From: Ruminococcus sp.
GTDB lineage: Bacteria > Bacillota > Clostridia > Oscillospirales > Ruminococcaceae
Direction of reading: 5' to 3'
NCBI GenBank assembly: GCA_017544125.1
Contig: JAFYET010000085.1
Span: forward strand, 1-6,718
DNA length: 6,718 bases
The notes under the pieces are model-generated. The model did no database searches. It was not told the DNA's origin and saw nothing but the letters and a program-made list of their open reading frames with translations. Positions 1-5,396 of the stretch are shown piece after piece (the first letter of the stretch is position 1; every line of letters starts with the position of its first letter). The translations under genes were made by a program, and so were the position numbers.

Positions 1-755
1 GCATCGTCATCTGCCTTGAGCTCTGTCCATACATCTGCCCTGTCCTGAGCTTTTAAGAATGCAAGTGTTGTCTCGTCAGAGGGGAATATAGATGTAGTAG
101 CGCCCAGCTCGGCACCCATATTTGTTATAGTAGCCCTTTCGGGAACAGTGAGTGTCTTGACACCCTCGCCGCAGTATTCAATTACCTTGCCGACGCCGCC
201 CTTGACGGACATTCTCTTAAGCACCTCGAGGATAACGTCCTTAGCAGCCACCCAGGGGGAGAGCTTGCCTGTGAGGTTTACCTTTACTATCTTGGGGTAG
301 GTGATATAGTATGCGCCGCCGCCCATTGCAACAGCAACATCAAGACCGCCTGCACCGATAGCTATCATACCGATACCGCCGCCTGTGGGGGTATGGCTGT
401 CAGAGCCGATGAGTGTCTTGCCCGGTATGCCGAAGCGCTCGAGGTGTACCTGGTGGCAGATACCGTTGCCGGGGCGTGAGAAATATATACCGTGCTTCTT
501 GGCAACAGAGCCTATGAAGCGGTGGTCATCAGCATTCTCAAAGCCCGACTGGAGGGTATTGTGGTCTATATAAGCCACAGAGCGCTCAGTCTTTACTCTC
601 GGCACGCCAATAGCCTCAAACTCGAGGTAAGCCATTGTGCCCGTTGCGTCCTGTGTGAGCGTCTGGTCAATCCTTATGCCTATTTCTTCTCCTTTTCTGA
701 ACTCGCCGTCAACAACGTGAGCCTTAAGTATTTTCTCGGTAAGTGTAAGTCCCAT
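1..755 (-). CDS. acn: aconitate hydratase (aconitase), N-terminal 251 codons, cut by window edge
   Basis: Interconverts citrate and isocitrate via cis-aconitate in the cytoplasmic TCA/glutamate-precursor pathway, using a [4Fe-4S] cluster. The frame runs without a stop from ATG at 753-755 to the window edge. Visible aconitase signatures are DHNT at residues 64-67, a CHQVH stretch at about 100-104, GSDSHTPTGGGIGMIAIGAG at 117-136 (the classic family motif) and TNMGAELGATTSIFPSDE near the partial end. The wording is closest to the ~640-residue bacterial aconitase type found in Clostridia, rather than the ~900-residue AcnA; the cluster-ligating cysteines would lie beyond the window. The start is supported by GGAAGGA about 10 nt upstream and a consensus promoter. 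Homoaconitase or isopropylmalate dehydratase is less likely but not excluded without the C-terminus. Confidence 0.93.
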   Translation of the reverse strand, partial: MGLTLTEKILKAHVVDGEFRKGEEIGIRIDQTLTQDATGTMAYLEFEAIGVPRVKTERSVAYIDHNTLQSGFENADDHRFIGSVAKKHGIYFSRPGNGICHQVHLERFGIPGKTLIGSDSHTPTGGGIGMIAIGAGGLDVAVAMGGGAYYITYPKIVKVNLTGKLSPWVAAKDVILEVLKRMSVKGGVGKVIEYCGEGVKTLTVPERATITNMGAELGATTSIFPSDETTLAFLKAQDRADVWTELKADDD

Positions 756-790
756 TATACAACAATCCTTCCGTTTTAATATACACCTTT

Positions 791-819
791 ATTATACTAT
801 ATTTGCAGGATGATGTCAA
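791..819 (-). promoter_or_regulatory. sigma-A-type promoter of the aconitase gene
   Basis: On the minus strand, TTGACA (819-814) and TATAAT (796-791) are separated by exactly 17 bp, a perfect consensus match. The predicted start near 784 gives a leader of roughly 30 nt before the ATG at 755. Confidence 0.85.
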
Positions 820-859
820 GGAAAATTCATTTTAGCAAAAAAGCGTATACAATTATTTT

Positions 860-879
860 ACATTGGCTCACGCCAATGT
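860..879. repeat. perfect 8-bp inverted repeat upstream of the aconitase promoter
   Basis: ACATTGGC and GCCAATGT flank the 4-nt spacer TCAC. It lies about 40 bp upstream of the aconitase -35 element and directly abuts the first heptad of the left inverted repeat. It could be an operator, or the outer part of the repeat element. No T-tract follows on either strand, so a terminator is unlikely. Confidence 0.5.
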
Positions 880-922
880 CAGTTAACAGGTAACAGGTAA
901 CAGTTGAGGTATATTGATTTAT
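880..922 (+). repeat. left terminal inverted repeat: four heptads plus 20-bp conserved core
   Basis: Four consecutive 7-bp units read CAGTTAA, CAGGTAA, CAGGTAA, CAGTTGA (880-907). The segment GTTGAGGTATATTGATTTAT (903-922) recurs perfectly inverted at 1512-1493. The two ends have different heptad numbers (four here, three at the right end), as expected of a slippage-prone repeat. Confidence 0.85.
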
Positions 923-977
923 CCGCAAGCGGATAAATCGCAAGTTTTGCTTTGCAAAACATTGCCGCTTAAGCGCC
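916..977. repeat. cluster of three palindromes (REP-like)
   Basis: Three palindromes follow the left repeat: GATTTATCCGC/GCGGATAAATC with an AA loop (916-939, 11-bp perfect stem), GTTTTGC/GCAAAAC with a 3-nt loop (944-960), and the loopless palindrome CGCTTAAGCG (966-975). None has a clear terminator U-tract. They resemble the folded core of an extragenic palindromic repeat rather than a protein-binding site. Confidence 0.6.
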
Positions 978-997
978 GATGGATTTAAAATGGATAA

Positions 998-1024
998 GCC
1001 CCCTGACGAAAACCGTCAAGGGGC
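998..1024 (-). terminator. 27-nt hairpin, copy 1; possible distal terminator of the toxin transcript
   Basis: GCCCC-x-TGACG and CGTCA-x-GGGGC arms enclose a 5-nt loop. In a minus-strand transcript the unpaired position becomes a U-G wobble, giving an uninterrupted 11-bp stem; in a plus-strand transcript it is a C-A mismatch. This favours function in minus-strand RNA. The downstream minus-strand tail (TTATCCATTTT) is only moderately T-rich. It is identical over 27 nt to the copy at 1457-1483. Confidence 0.5.
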
Positions 1025-1032
1025 AGCTTATT

Positions 1033-1067
1033 ATTCAATCTTCATTATTCATTCTTCGCTATTCATT
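1033..1067 (+). repeat. degenerate heptanucleotide tandem repeat (ATTCATT family), five units
   Basis: Successive 7-bp units read ATTCAAT, CTTCATT, ATTCATT, CTTCGCT, ATTCATT. The sequence is distinct from the CAGTTAA heptads but has the same period. It lies just upstream of the antisense RNA promoter. Confidence 0.6.
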
Positions 1068-1082
1068 ACTTCTCTTCTCCCC

Positions 1083-1111
1083 TTGACAAATCGGCGGGGA
1101 TGTGGTATAAT
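1083..1111 (+). promoter_or_regulatory. consensus promoter of the antisense/antitoxin RNA
   Basis: TTGACA (1083-1088), a 17-bp spacer and TATAAT (1106-1111), with a TG two bases short of the extended -10 position. The match to sigma-A consensus is perfect, and the predicted start is about 1118. No credible coding sequence follows, which points to a strongly transcribed small RNA. Confidence 0.85.
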
Positions 1112-1117
1112 CATATT

Positions 1118-1246
1118 AAAGGAAAAGTCCGAGCCTCGGGGGAGCTCCTACACTGCCCCCGATATTTAGCAGGACACCTTGTACAGTATTTTTGGTGTAA
1201 ATGCACCGCCGATACCTTTAAAGGCTTCGGCGGTGCTTTACTTTTT
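1118..1246 (+). ncRNA. candidate type I antitoxin RNA, convergent with the toxin gene
   Basis: A ~130-nt transcription unit is defined by a consensus promoter and a strong intrinsic terminator. It has no plausible ribosome binding site-led reading frame. Visible pairings are AAGG (1119-1122) with CCTT (1177-1180), GTCC (1127-1130) with GGAC (1172-1175), and CGGGGG (1137-1142) with CCCCCG (1156-1161), which together make one nested stem-loop; the terminator hairpin follows. The RNA runs towards the toxin gene and ends 16 nt short of its stop codon, so it would be complementary to the toxin mRNA 3' untranslated region. RatA/txpA and SR4/bsrG of Bacillus subtilis have this 3'-overlap geometry. 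The antitoxin role is inferred. The primary sequence matches no RNA family I can name with confidence. Confidence 0.7.
1197..1246 (+). terminator. strong intrinsic terminator of the antisense RNA
   Basis: GTAAA-t-GCACCGCCG (1197-1211) pairs with CGGCGGTGC-TTTAC (1228-1241), a 14-bp stem with one bulged T; the loop contains the palindrome CCTTTAAAGG. Five T residues follow at 1242-1246. On the minus strand the same hairpin could also end the toxin mRNA, but the tail there (ACACC) is poor, so it is better for the plus strand. Confidence 0.8.
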
Positions 1247-1261
1247 ATGAAAAAAGCTCAG

Positions 1262-1360
1262 CTATTTTTTCTTGTGAAAGATCAGGTAGCAGAGCGTAAC
1301 AACAGCTACAAGCAAGTTTGCAAATGCAAACAAGCTCTCGTAAGTAACATAGTCTTGCAT
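1262..1360 (-). CDS. 32-residue holin-like/TxpA-like type I toxin peptide
   Basis: A short hydrophobic peptide expected to insert into the cytoplasmic membrane and depolarise or permeabilise it when overproduced. The sequence starts MQDYVTYESLFAF and ends CYLIFHKKK. A VTYE-x-L entry, one transmembrane helix at roughly residues 9-28 and a terminal KKK tail are the pattern of the putative holin-like toxin family (TxpA/BsrG-like peptides of Firmicutes, typically ~30-60 residues). The start is set by AAGGAGGTG, an unusually perfect Shine-Dalgarno with GGAGG 7 nt from the ATG. It has its own consensus promoter, a leader of about 57 nt and a convergent small RNA opposite its 3' end. The stop TAG is at 1262-1264. 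It is too short for routine gene callers. Family assignment is by pattern; toxicity is inferred. Confidence 0.82.
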   Translation of the reverse strand: MQDYVTYESLFAFANLLVAVVTLCYLIFHKKK

Positions 1361-1365
1361 ACTAC

Positions 1366-1390
1366 CACCTCCTTGACCTTATTCAAGGAG
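1366..1390 (-). promoter_or_regulatory. toxin Shine-Dalgarno sequestered in a 7-bp leader hairpin
   Basis: In the toxin leader, CTCCTTG (1390-1384) is perfectly complementary to CAAGGAG (1375-1369), and the latter contains most of the AAGGAGGTG ribosome binding site (1374-1366). The loop is 8 nt. Masking of a strong ribosome binding site is a known control layer of type I toxins such as bsrG. Confidence 0.75.
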
Positions 1391-1423
1391 CCGCCTATTC
1401 CTTTCGGATCTCGAACCGGTATT

Positions 1424-1452
1424 ATTATAGCATATATTTTCTCAAAAGTCAA
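1424..1452 (-). promoter_or_regulatory. toxin promoter
   Basis: On the minus strand, TTGACT (1452-1447), a 17-bp spacer and TATAAT (1429-1424): 11 of 12 consensus positions. The predicted start is near 1417, just ahead of a partly self-complementary 5' end (CGG and CCG flanking TTCGAGAT). Confidence 0.8.
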
Positions 1453-1456
1453 CAAC

Positions 1457-1483
1457 GCCCCCTGACGAAAACCGTCAAGGGGC
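1457..1483 (-). terminator. 27-nt hairpin, copy 2; probable terminator of the glycosidase operon
   Basis: Identical to the hairpin at 998-1024. It lies about 40 bp past the glycosidase stop on the minus strand, where the stem pairs without mismatch through a U-G wobble. The tail GTTGTTGACTTTT is moderately T-rich and already contains the toxin -35 element, so operon termination and toxin initiation are packed against each other. Confidence 0.6.
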
Positions 1484-1492
1484 TTAACTATT

Positions 1493-1528
1493 ATAAATCA
1501 ATATACCTCAACAGTTAACTGTTAACTG
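1493..1528 (-). repeat. right terminal inverted repeat: three heptads plus 20-bp conserved core
   Basis: Read on the minus strand from 1528: CAGTTAA, CAGTTAA, CTGTTGA, leading into the core GTTGAGGTATATTGATTTAT (1512-1493), which is identical to 903-922 in opposite orientation. The first heptad contains the TAA stop codon of the alpha-galactosidase gene. Confidence 0.85.
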
Positions 1529-3213
1529 CCACAGGCGTGTATCTTCCCGTCGGGAGAAAGGCGGGCGGTGGTCGTTTTGCCGTTTCTTTGGTAGGTGAAT
1601 ACGACCGTGCCGTCTGTTATGTCAACGCTCTCGGGCTTGCAGCCACGCAGGCTCTTTATAAAGGCGAGTATGCGCTTTTGCTTATCGGTGTAGGTCTGAA
1701 TATCATCAGATGTGAAGTACACGCTGCCGAAGAGGTCGTTTATGATGCCCAGCGCCTGTTTTTGTATGTTTGTGAGCTTGTTACCCTCATCACGCAGCAG
1801 GAACACATCGGGGTCGTTTAAAAAAGCCCTTTTATCAAGCTGGCGGCGGAATATGGTATTGAGCACCGAGTTCTTAGTTGACACCCGCTCTCGGTGGGTG
1901 AGCTGCATGAGCATATTGTCATTCCAGCTAAGCCCCACATCGCAGCCTATGCGGCAGTAATCGACCACGCCGAAAGCCGATGCAAGCGGCACGCCGCAGC
2001 CGAGTATCAGCTTGTCACCGCACAGCCGCCTGAGCATCTGCATAGCATCGTGCATGACCTCGCCCCTTGATTTGCCGAAATTCGGCACTATGCAGGCAGC
2101 GTAGAGGAAATCGAGCTTGACCATATCAAAGCCCCACTCACCCAGCACCGTGTCAAATACCTTTTCAAGATACCACTCTGTTTCGGGGGCGTATATATCA
2201 AGGGCATAGCTGCCCGACCAGTTGCAGCCCGCAGGCACAGGGTCGCCGTTTTTATCACGCAGCAGCATTTCCTTTCTGTGGCGGAAGATGTAGGAATTCT
2301 TCTCGCAGACAAAGGGAGCGAGCCATATCCCCGATTTGAGCCCACGCTCGTGAATCTTATCGCTTATAAACTTCATACCACGGGGGAACTTATCGGTGTT
2401 TATTTTGAGCCAGTCGCCGACACCCATCTGGTAGCCGTCATCTATCTGGAAAATATCCATACCGCCTGCATCGGCAACGCCCTCGAGGTCGTGCAGCAGC
2501 TTTTCCTCGGTGATATCCTGATAATGGCGGTACCAGCTGGTGTAGCCGGACATAGGCTTTGCAGGGCGGCACTTAATACTTGATAACTCAAAGAAACGGT
2601 CAAACACCTCATTCTCGCTGCCGCACAGAACGGCTATATCAAGGGCTGTGAAGGGTTCACAAAAGTCCCTGCCCTCGCAGTCTTTCTCAAAGCTCACCTC
2701 GCCGTCTTTTGACAGCACCCTTATCAGCGTAAAGCCGTCAGTTTCATTGAGCGAACCGAAAAGCTGAAAGTCTGCGCCGTTTCTTATATAGCCGTAGCTG
2801 TAGCCGTGAAAGTCCCCTGCCCTGCCGGAATAGCTTGTGAATGTATAGTCGCCGTACTTATCAAATTTATACTTCCTGACAAGGAATTCGGGTATATGGT
2901 CTATGCCGTGCATTTTTTCGTGTGTTTCGTACTCTCTGCTGTCTGTCCAGGACTGATAGCCGTTTACAAACACCCTGTCGCTGTCGGTCACTTTAGTTTT
3001 TGCGGTAATGGCAAGGGTATCAAAGCACATAGACTTTCTGCACAGCACATTCTGCACTATAAATTCCTTGCACTTGGGCTGAACCTCTAACCTTACCCTG
3101 CCGCCCTCGGTCATCAGCTGTGCGTCAAACTCATCTGTCACTATCCTGTCGGAGAACTGGTAGGTGCGGTCGCCTATACGCAAAGTCGCATAAAAATCAT
3201 AAAGCTCTTTCAT
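1522..3213 (-). CDS. alpha-galactosidase, glycoside hydrolase family 36 (563 residues)
   Basis: Retaining exo-enzyme that removes terminal alpha-1,6-galactose from melibiose or raffinose-family sugars; no signal peptide is visible, so it is probably cytoplasmic. The N-terminal beta-sandwich has the NGYQSW motif (residues 84-89). The catalytic barrel has FQIDDGYQMGVGDW (255-268), SGIWLAPF (294-301), the nucleophile in VKLDFLY (Asp368) and the likely acid/base in RIGCDVG (Asp425). Length and motifs fit the compact Thermotoga maritima GalA type (~550 residues), not the ~720-residue GH36 enzymes. Start at 3213 is set by GGAGGA 7 nt upstream, within the transporter's 3' end. It begins 3 bp after the transporter stop, implying translational coupling. 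Its last codons and TAA fall in the right repeat. Related clan GH-D activities (alpha-N-acetylgalactosaminidase) are possible. Confidence 0.93.
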   Translation of the reverse strand: MKELYDFYATLRIGDRTYQFSDRIVTDEFDAQLMTEGGRVRLEVQPKCKEFIVQNVLCRKSMCFDTLAITAKTKVTDSDRVFVNGYQSWTDSREYETHEKMHGIDHIPEFLVRKYKFDKYGDYTFTSYSGRAGDFHGYSYGYIRNGADFQLFGSLNETDGFTLIRVLSKDGEVSFEKDCEGRDFCEPFTALDIAVLCGSENEVFDRFFELSSIKCRPAKPMSGYTSWYRHYQDITEEKLLHDLEGVADAGGMDIFQIDDGYQMGVGDWLKINTDKFPRGMKFISDKIHERGLKSGIWLAPFVCEKNSYIFRHRKEMLLRDKNGDPVPAGCNWSGSYALDIYAPETEWYLEKVFDTVLGEWGFDMVKLDFLYAACIVPNFGKSRGEVMHDAMQMLRRLCGDKLILGCGVPLASAFGVVDYCRIGCDVGLSWNDNMLMQLTHRERVSTKNSVLNTIFRRQLDKRAFLNDPDVFLLRDEGNKLTNIQKQALGIINDLFGSVYFTSDDIQTYTDKQKRILAFIKSLRGCKPESVDITDGTVVFTYQRNGKTTTARLSPDGKIHACGS

Positions 3214-3216
3214 AGC

Positions 3217-4584
3217 TTACTCCTCCGTTTTATCAGCCGTGCCCTCAGCTATCACCGAGGTGACCTGTGTTTCGTTATATGCGCCGAGTATCAGCCCGCC
3301 TATAAGGCAGAGCACTGCGGCAGCTGCGGCGGTTATGCGCAGCCCTAAGCCGTTCTCGCCTATACCCTTTATTGATGTGAACAGCACCATTGCCAGTGCC
3401 TGACCCATCTTCATAGCGAATGTACGGGCAGCGAAGAACATACCCTCACGGCTCTCGCCTGTTTTAATGCCGTCAGCCTGTGCAACGTCGGCAACTATCG
3501 CCTGGGGCAGTATGCCGAGCACCGCCATTGGTATTGATGCAAACACAGCTATCATAATGCCGTTTACCATCTTGGGCAGCCCCAGCTTGCCTGCAAATGC
3601 CGTAAAGAGGAACACTAAGCTAAAGAATATGAATGCGCTCATAACCAGCTTTTTCTTGCCAAGACGCTTTGCGAGGAAATTGACAGGGGCGTAGAACACC
3701 AAGCTCATAGCCGTCATCGTCGCAAAGAGAATAAACGTCTTGTCAGCGCCGAGACCGATAAGTGTAGTGATATAGAACGAAAGCCCCGTCTGGAACATTG
3801 TGAGTGCTACCCAGTAGAAGATATCGGAATAGACGAACTTGCGGAATTCCTTGTTTGAGAATGTCTTTGCAAGGGAAGCAAAGGCGGGTGTCTCTGAGGG
3901 GGTGGTGTCGGCGTAGTCGCTCTCCTTTATCGTCAGCACGGGAACGAGCATACATACAGCCGCAACTGCTGCCAGTATGCCGATAGTCAGGCGGAAGGAA
4001 TTTGCATAGCCGAGGCTGTCTTTAAAGAAGCCTGCGATATTCGGCACGAGGTATGAAAACGCCGTGCCCATAAAGAACGTTACCGAAATGTAGGTCGAAA
4101 CATTTATCCTGTCCTTGGGGTCTTTACCCAGCTCGGGGAGCAGGGCGTTATAGGGGGTGCAGTATATAGTCATAAAAAGGTAGAAAAGCAGAAGTGTTAC
4201 CAGCAGGAAACCGTTATTTATCCACGAGATGCTGCCCACGGGAGAAATGAATATAAGCACCGTCACCGCCGCAAAGGGAACAGCTATCGCACGCATAAAG
4301 GGTATGCGCCGCCCGTCCTTATGCTTGCATCTATCTGATTTTGATGCGATATACGGGTCAGTCACCGCATCGAAGAGCCTGCCTATCGCCGTTATAACGC
4401 CTATAACGGTAAGCCCCAAGAATATGCTGCCCTGAGTGATAAAGAGCTTCTGCCCCGCATCTATCTCAGAATCCTCCGGCATATAGAAGAACACCAGCCA
4501 GTTTGAAACTATGCCCGAGAGCATACTCCACCCCAGCTGCCCTATCGCAAACTGCCATAAAACCTTGTTAGTTACTTTTTTCAT
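3217..4584 (-). CDS. GPH-family (MelB-type) sugar:cation symporter
   Basis: Integral membrane MFS protein of the glycoside-pentoside-hexuronide:cation symporter family, 455 residues, with about 12 hydrophobic segments. The signature GRLFDAVTDPYIASKSDR spans residues 68-85; Asp72 and Asp76 correspond to the cation-site pair of MelB (Asp55/Asp59). It is followed by the basic KHKDGRRIPF loop typical of the family. The adjacent GH36 gene suggests alpha-galactosides (melibiose, raffinose) as cargo; the substrate is inferred. I chose ATG at 4584 with G-rich GGGGGT about 8 nt upstream. An in-frame TTG at 4599 would add five residues but has no ribosome binding site. No clear promoter is seen in the 80-bp gap upstream, so expression probably comes by read-through from the regulator gene. 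Confidence 0.9.
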   Translation of the reverse strand: MKKVTNKVLWQFAIGQLGWSMLSGIVSNWLVFFYMPEDSEIDAGQKLFITQGSIFLGLTVIGVITAIGRLFDAVTDPYIASKSDRCKHKDGRRIPFMRAIAVPFAAVTVLIFISPVGSISWINNGFLLVTLLLFYLFMTIYCTPYNALLPELGKDPKDRINVSTYISVTFFMGTAFSYLVPNIAGFFKDSLGYANSFRLTIGILAAVAAVCMLVPVLTIKESDYADTTPSETPAFASLAKTFSNKEFRKFVYSDIFYWVALTMFQTGLSFYITTLIGLGADKTFILFATMTAMSLVFYAPVNFLAKRLGKKKLVMSAFIFFSLVFLFTAFAGKLGLPKMVNGIMIAVFASIPMAVLGILPQAIVADVAQADGIKTGESREGMFFAARTFAMKMGQALAMVLFTSIKGIGENGLGLRITAAAAAVLCLIGGLILGAYNETQVTSVIAEGTADKTEE

Positions 4585-4601
4585 AGTATTTACCCCCAAA
4601 C

Positions 4602-4617
4602 GTCAGTTAACAGGTAA
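4602..4617 (+). repeat. third copy of the CAGTTAA/CAGGTAA heptad repeat
   Basis: Sixteen bases (GTCAGTTAACAGGTAA) are identical to 878-893. They contain two heptads followed by TGATTT, which also follows the conserved core at the left repeat. The copy sits 17 bp upstream of the transporter start codon, within the presumed operon. Confidence 0.75.
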
Positions 4618-4623
4618 TGATTT

Positions 4624-4665
4624 GCGGTTTCACCGCTTTTTAAAATCCGTCCGCCGCAGGCGGAC
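4624..4665. repeat. two hairpins in the tetR-transporter gap
   Basis: GCGGT-ttc-ACCGC (4624-4636) is followed on the plus strand by five T. GTCCGCC-gca-GGCGGAC (4649-4665) is followed on the minus strand by GGATTTTAAAA. On the minus strand the second could act as a weak terminator or processing/stability element between regulator and transporter, setting their relative expression. Together with the heptads at 4602 they look like a degenerate copy of the repeat seen at 880-977. Confidence 0.55.
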
Positions 4666-4680
4666 TCCTTAATTATGCAT

Positions 4681-5319
4681 TTACTTGCGTATATAGTACA
4701 GCGCCATATCCACCATAAAGCCCAGCTCCTGCTCGCCGCCGGTGTCGGAGTCAAAGACCTTCCCCCGGGAGAATTTCTCGCTCATGAGCATAAGCGAATG
4801 GGTCACGGTGAGGTACATCAGCCCGAAGTCGATGTCGTCCTTGGCGGTGCCGTCCTTAACGCCGTCGAGGTAGGCGTTTTCAAACAGCGGGTAGAAGTCA
4901 AGTATGCTCGATTCATACTCGTGCATAGCCTCGGGGCTTATCTTTTCATTGACTGCAAAGCGGTCAAAGCTGTCAACAAAGCGCAGGAAATCCTGATGCG
5001 AGATATACAGCACCTTGAACACCTTCATAAGCTCGTAAAGCCTGTCATAGCCGCTTTTTTCGGTGAAGTAGGGGCTTTCAAACACCCCGTCGAACAGCGC
5101 CCTTATGCGCCCCCACAGCACAGCGCCCGCTTTTGCGACGATATCGCCCTTAGTGCCGAAATAGCGGTAAAGCGATGCAACGCCTATGCCGCACTTGTCA
5201 GCGATATCCGTCATCTTTATATCCTGCACATCGCCCTTTAACAGCAGCTCTGCGGCAGCCTCTATCGCCTCATTCATACGGTCGTTTTTGGCATTTTGAA
5301 TAATTTTTTTATATTCCAC
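4681..5319 (-). CDS. TetR/AcrR-family transcriptional regulator (212 residues)
   Basis: Cytoplasmic dimeric DNA-binding repressor or activator with a ligand-binding C-terminal domain. The N-terminal helix-turn-helix is clear: IKMTDIADKCGIGVASLYRY at residues 34-53, then FGTKGDIV, the standard TetR recognition helix. The C-terminal ~150 residues are divergent, as usual, and do not reveal the ligand. Length is typical of the family. The start is GTG (5317-5319), supported by AAAAAGGAG with AGGAG 10 nt upstream; no ATG is better placed. It is first in a minus-strand run with the transporter and alpha-galactosidase and divergent from the gene at 5480. The tandem palindromes in the promoter region imply autoregulation. 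Whether its inducer is a sugar, a galactolipid-like compound or something else cannot be told. Confidence 0.92.
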   Translation of the reverse strand: MEYKKIIQNAKNDRMNEAIEAAAELLLKGDVQDIKMTDIADKCGIGVASLYRYFGTKGDIVAKAGAVLWGRIRALFDGVFESPYFTEKSGYDRLYELMKVFKVLYISHQDFLRFVDSFDRFAVNEKISPEAMHEYESSILDFYPLFENAYLDGVKDGTAKDDIDFGLMYLTVTHSLMLMSEKFSRGKVFDSDTGGEQELGFMVDMALYYIRK

Positions 5320-5348
5320 TTGACAAACGCTCCTTTTTGTGATAGACT
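5320..5348 (+). promoter_or_regulatory. candidate promoter of the plus-strand glycosyltransferase-like gene
   Basis: TTGACA (5320-5325), a 17-bp spacer and TAGACT (5343-5348, 4 of 6 positions). The -10 lies inside the first operator palindrome. It would give a leader of about 125 nt. The -35 touches the GTG start codon of tetR on the other strand. Confidence 0.55.
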
Positions 5349-5356
5349 TACTATCA
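5340..5356. promoter_or_regulatory. TetR-type operator 1
   Basis: Perfect palindrome TGATAG-N5-CTATCA, 17 bp, centred on 5348 and covering the -10 of the plus-strand promoter. The size and position fit a TetR dimer site. Confidence 0.7.
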
Positions 5357-5359
5357 GTA

Positions 5360-5376
5360 TGATATATATACTATCA
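5360..5376. promoter_or_regulatory. TetR-type operator 2
   Basis: TGATAT-N5-CTATCA, the same geometry as operator 1 with one mismatched arm position, centred on 5368, exactly 20 bp from the first. It covers the -10 of the tetR promoter. Confidence 0.65.
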
Positions 5377-5396
5377 CACTTTTCCCGATTTGTCAA
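5368..5396 (-). promoter_or_regulatory. candidate promoter of tetR (and the downstream sugar genes)
   Basis: On the minus strand, TTGACA (5396-5391), a 17-bp spacer and TAGTAT (5373-5368, 4 of 6). The start would be near 5361, about 40 nt before the GTG codon. The -10 lies within operator 2. Confidence 0.6.

Larger units (their letters stand above)
880..1528. mobile_element. candidate ~650-bp repeat-bounded cassette carrying a type I toxin-antitoxin module
   Basis: Both ends begin CAGTTAAC, continue through heptads and reach an identical 20-bp segment in opposite orientation. Between them lie palindromes, two identical 27-nt hairpins and the toxin/antisense RNA pair. There is no transposase, so any mobility would have to be in trans, as in MITE-like elements. 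I see no convincing target-site duplication. The outermost bases of the right end overlap the last codons of the glycosidase gene. Alternatively, the ends are two independent copies of a dispersed repeat that happen to face each other. Confidence 0.45.

Noticed and set aside
492..779. Plus-strand open frame antisense to the aconitase start
   Set aside because: The minus strand encodes clear aconitase motifs with a ribosome binding site and promoter; the antisense frame has no start signal and no recognisable content.
837..852. Possible CcpA (cre) site upstream of the aconitase promoter
   Set aside because: It fits much of the degenerate consensus but lacks the invariant TG of the left half, and the stretch is A-rich, so a chance match is likely.
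1118..1135. Resemblance of AAAGGAAAAGTCCGAGC to the 5' conserved region of bacterial RNase P RNA (GAGGAAAGTCC)
   Set aside because: The unit is only ~130 nt, ends in a terminator and lacks the other conserved RNase P regions; the similarity is short and probably chance.
1100..1465. 121-codon open frame on the plus strand across the toxin region
   Set aside because: It starts within the small-RNA promoter without a ribosome binding site, runs through a strong terminator and is antisense to the better supported toxin gene and its promoter.
4585..4599. TTG start at 4599 extending the transporter by five residues
   Set aside because: There is no Shine-Dalgarno upstream of it, whereas the ATG at 4584 has a G-rich stretch at suitable spacing and begins the usual MKK-type N-terminus.
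4675..5241. 188-codon plus-strand open frame antisense to tetR
   Set aside because: The minus-strand frame encodes a textbook TetR helix-turn-helix; the long antisense frame is a by-product of codon bias.
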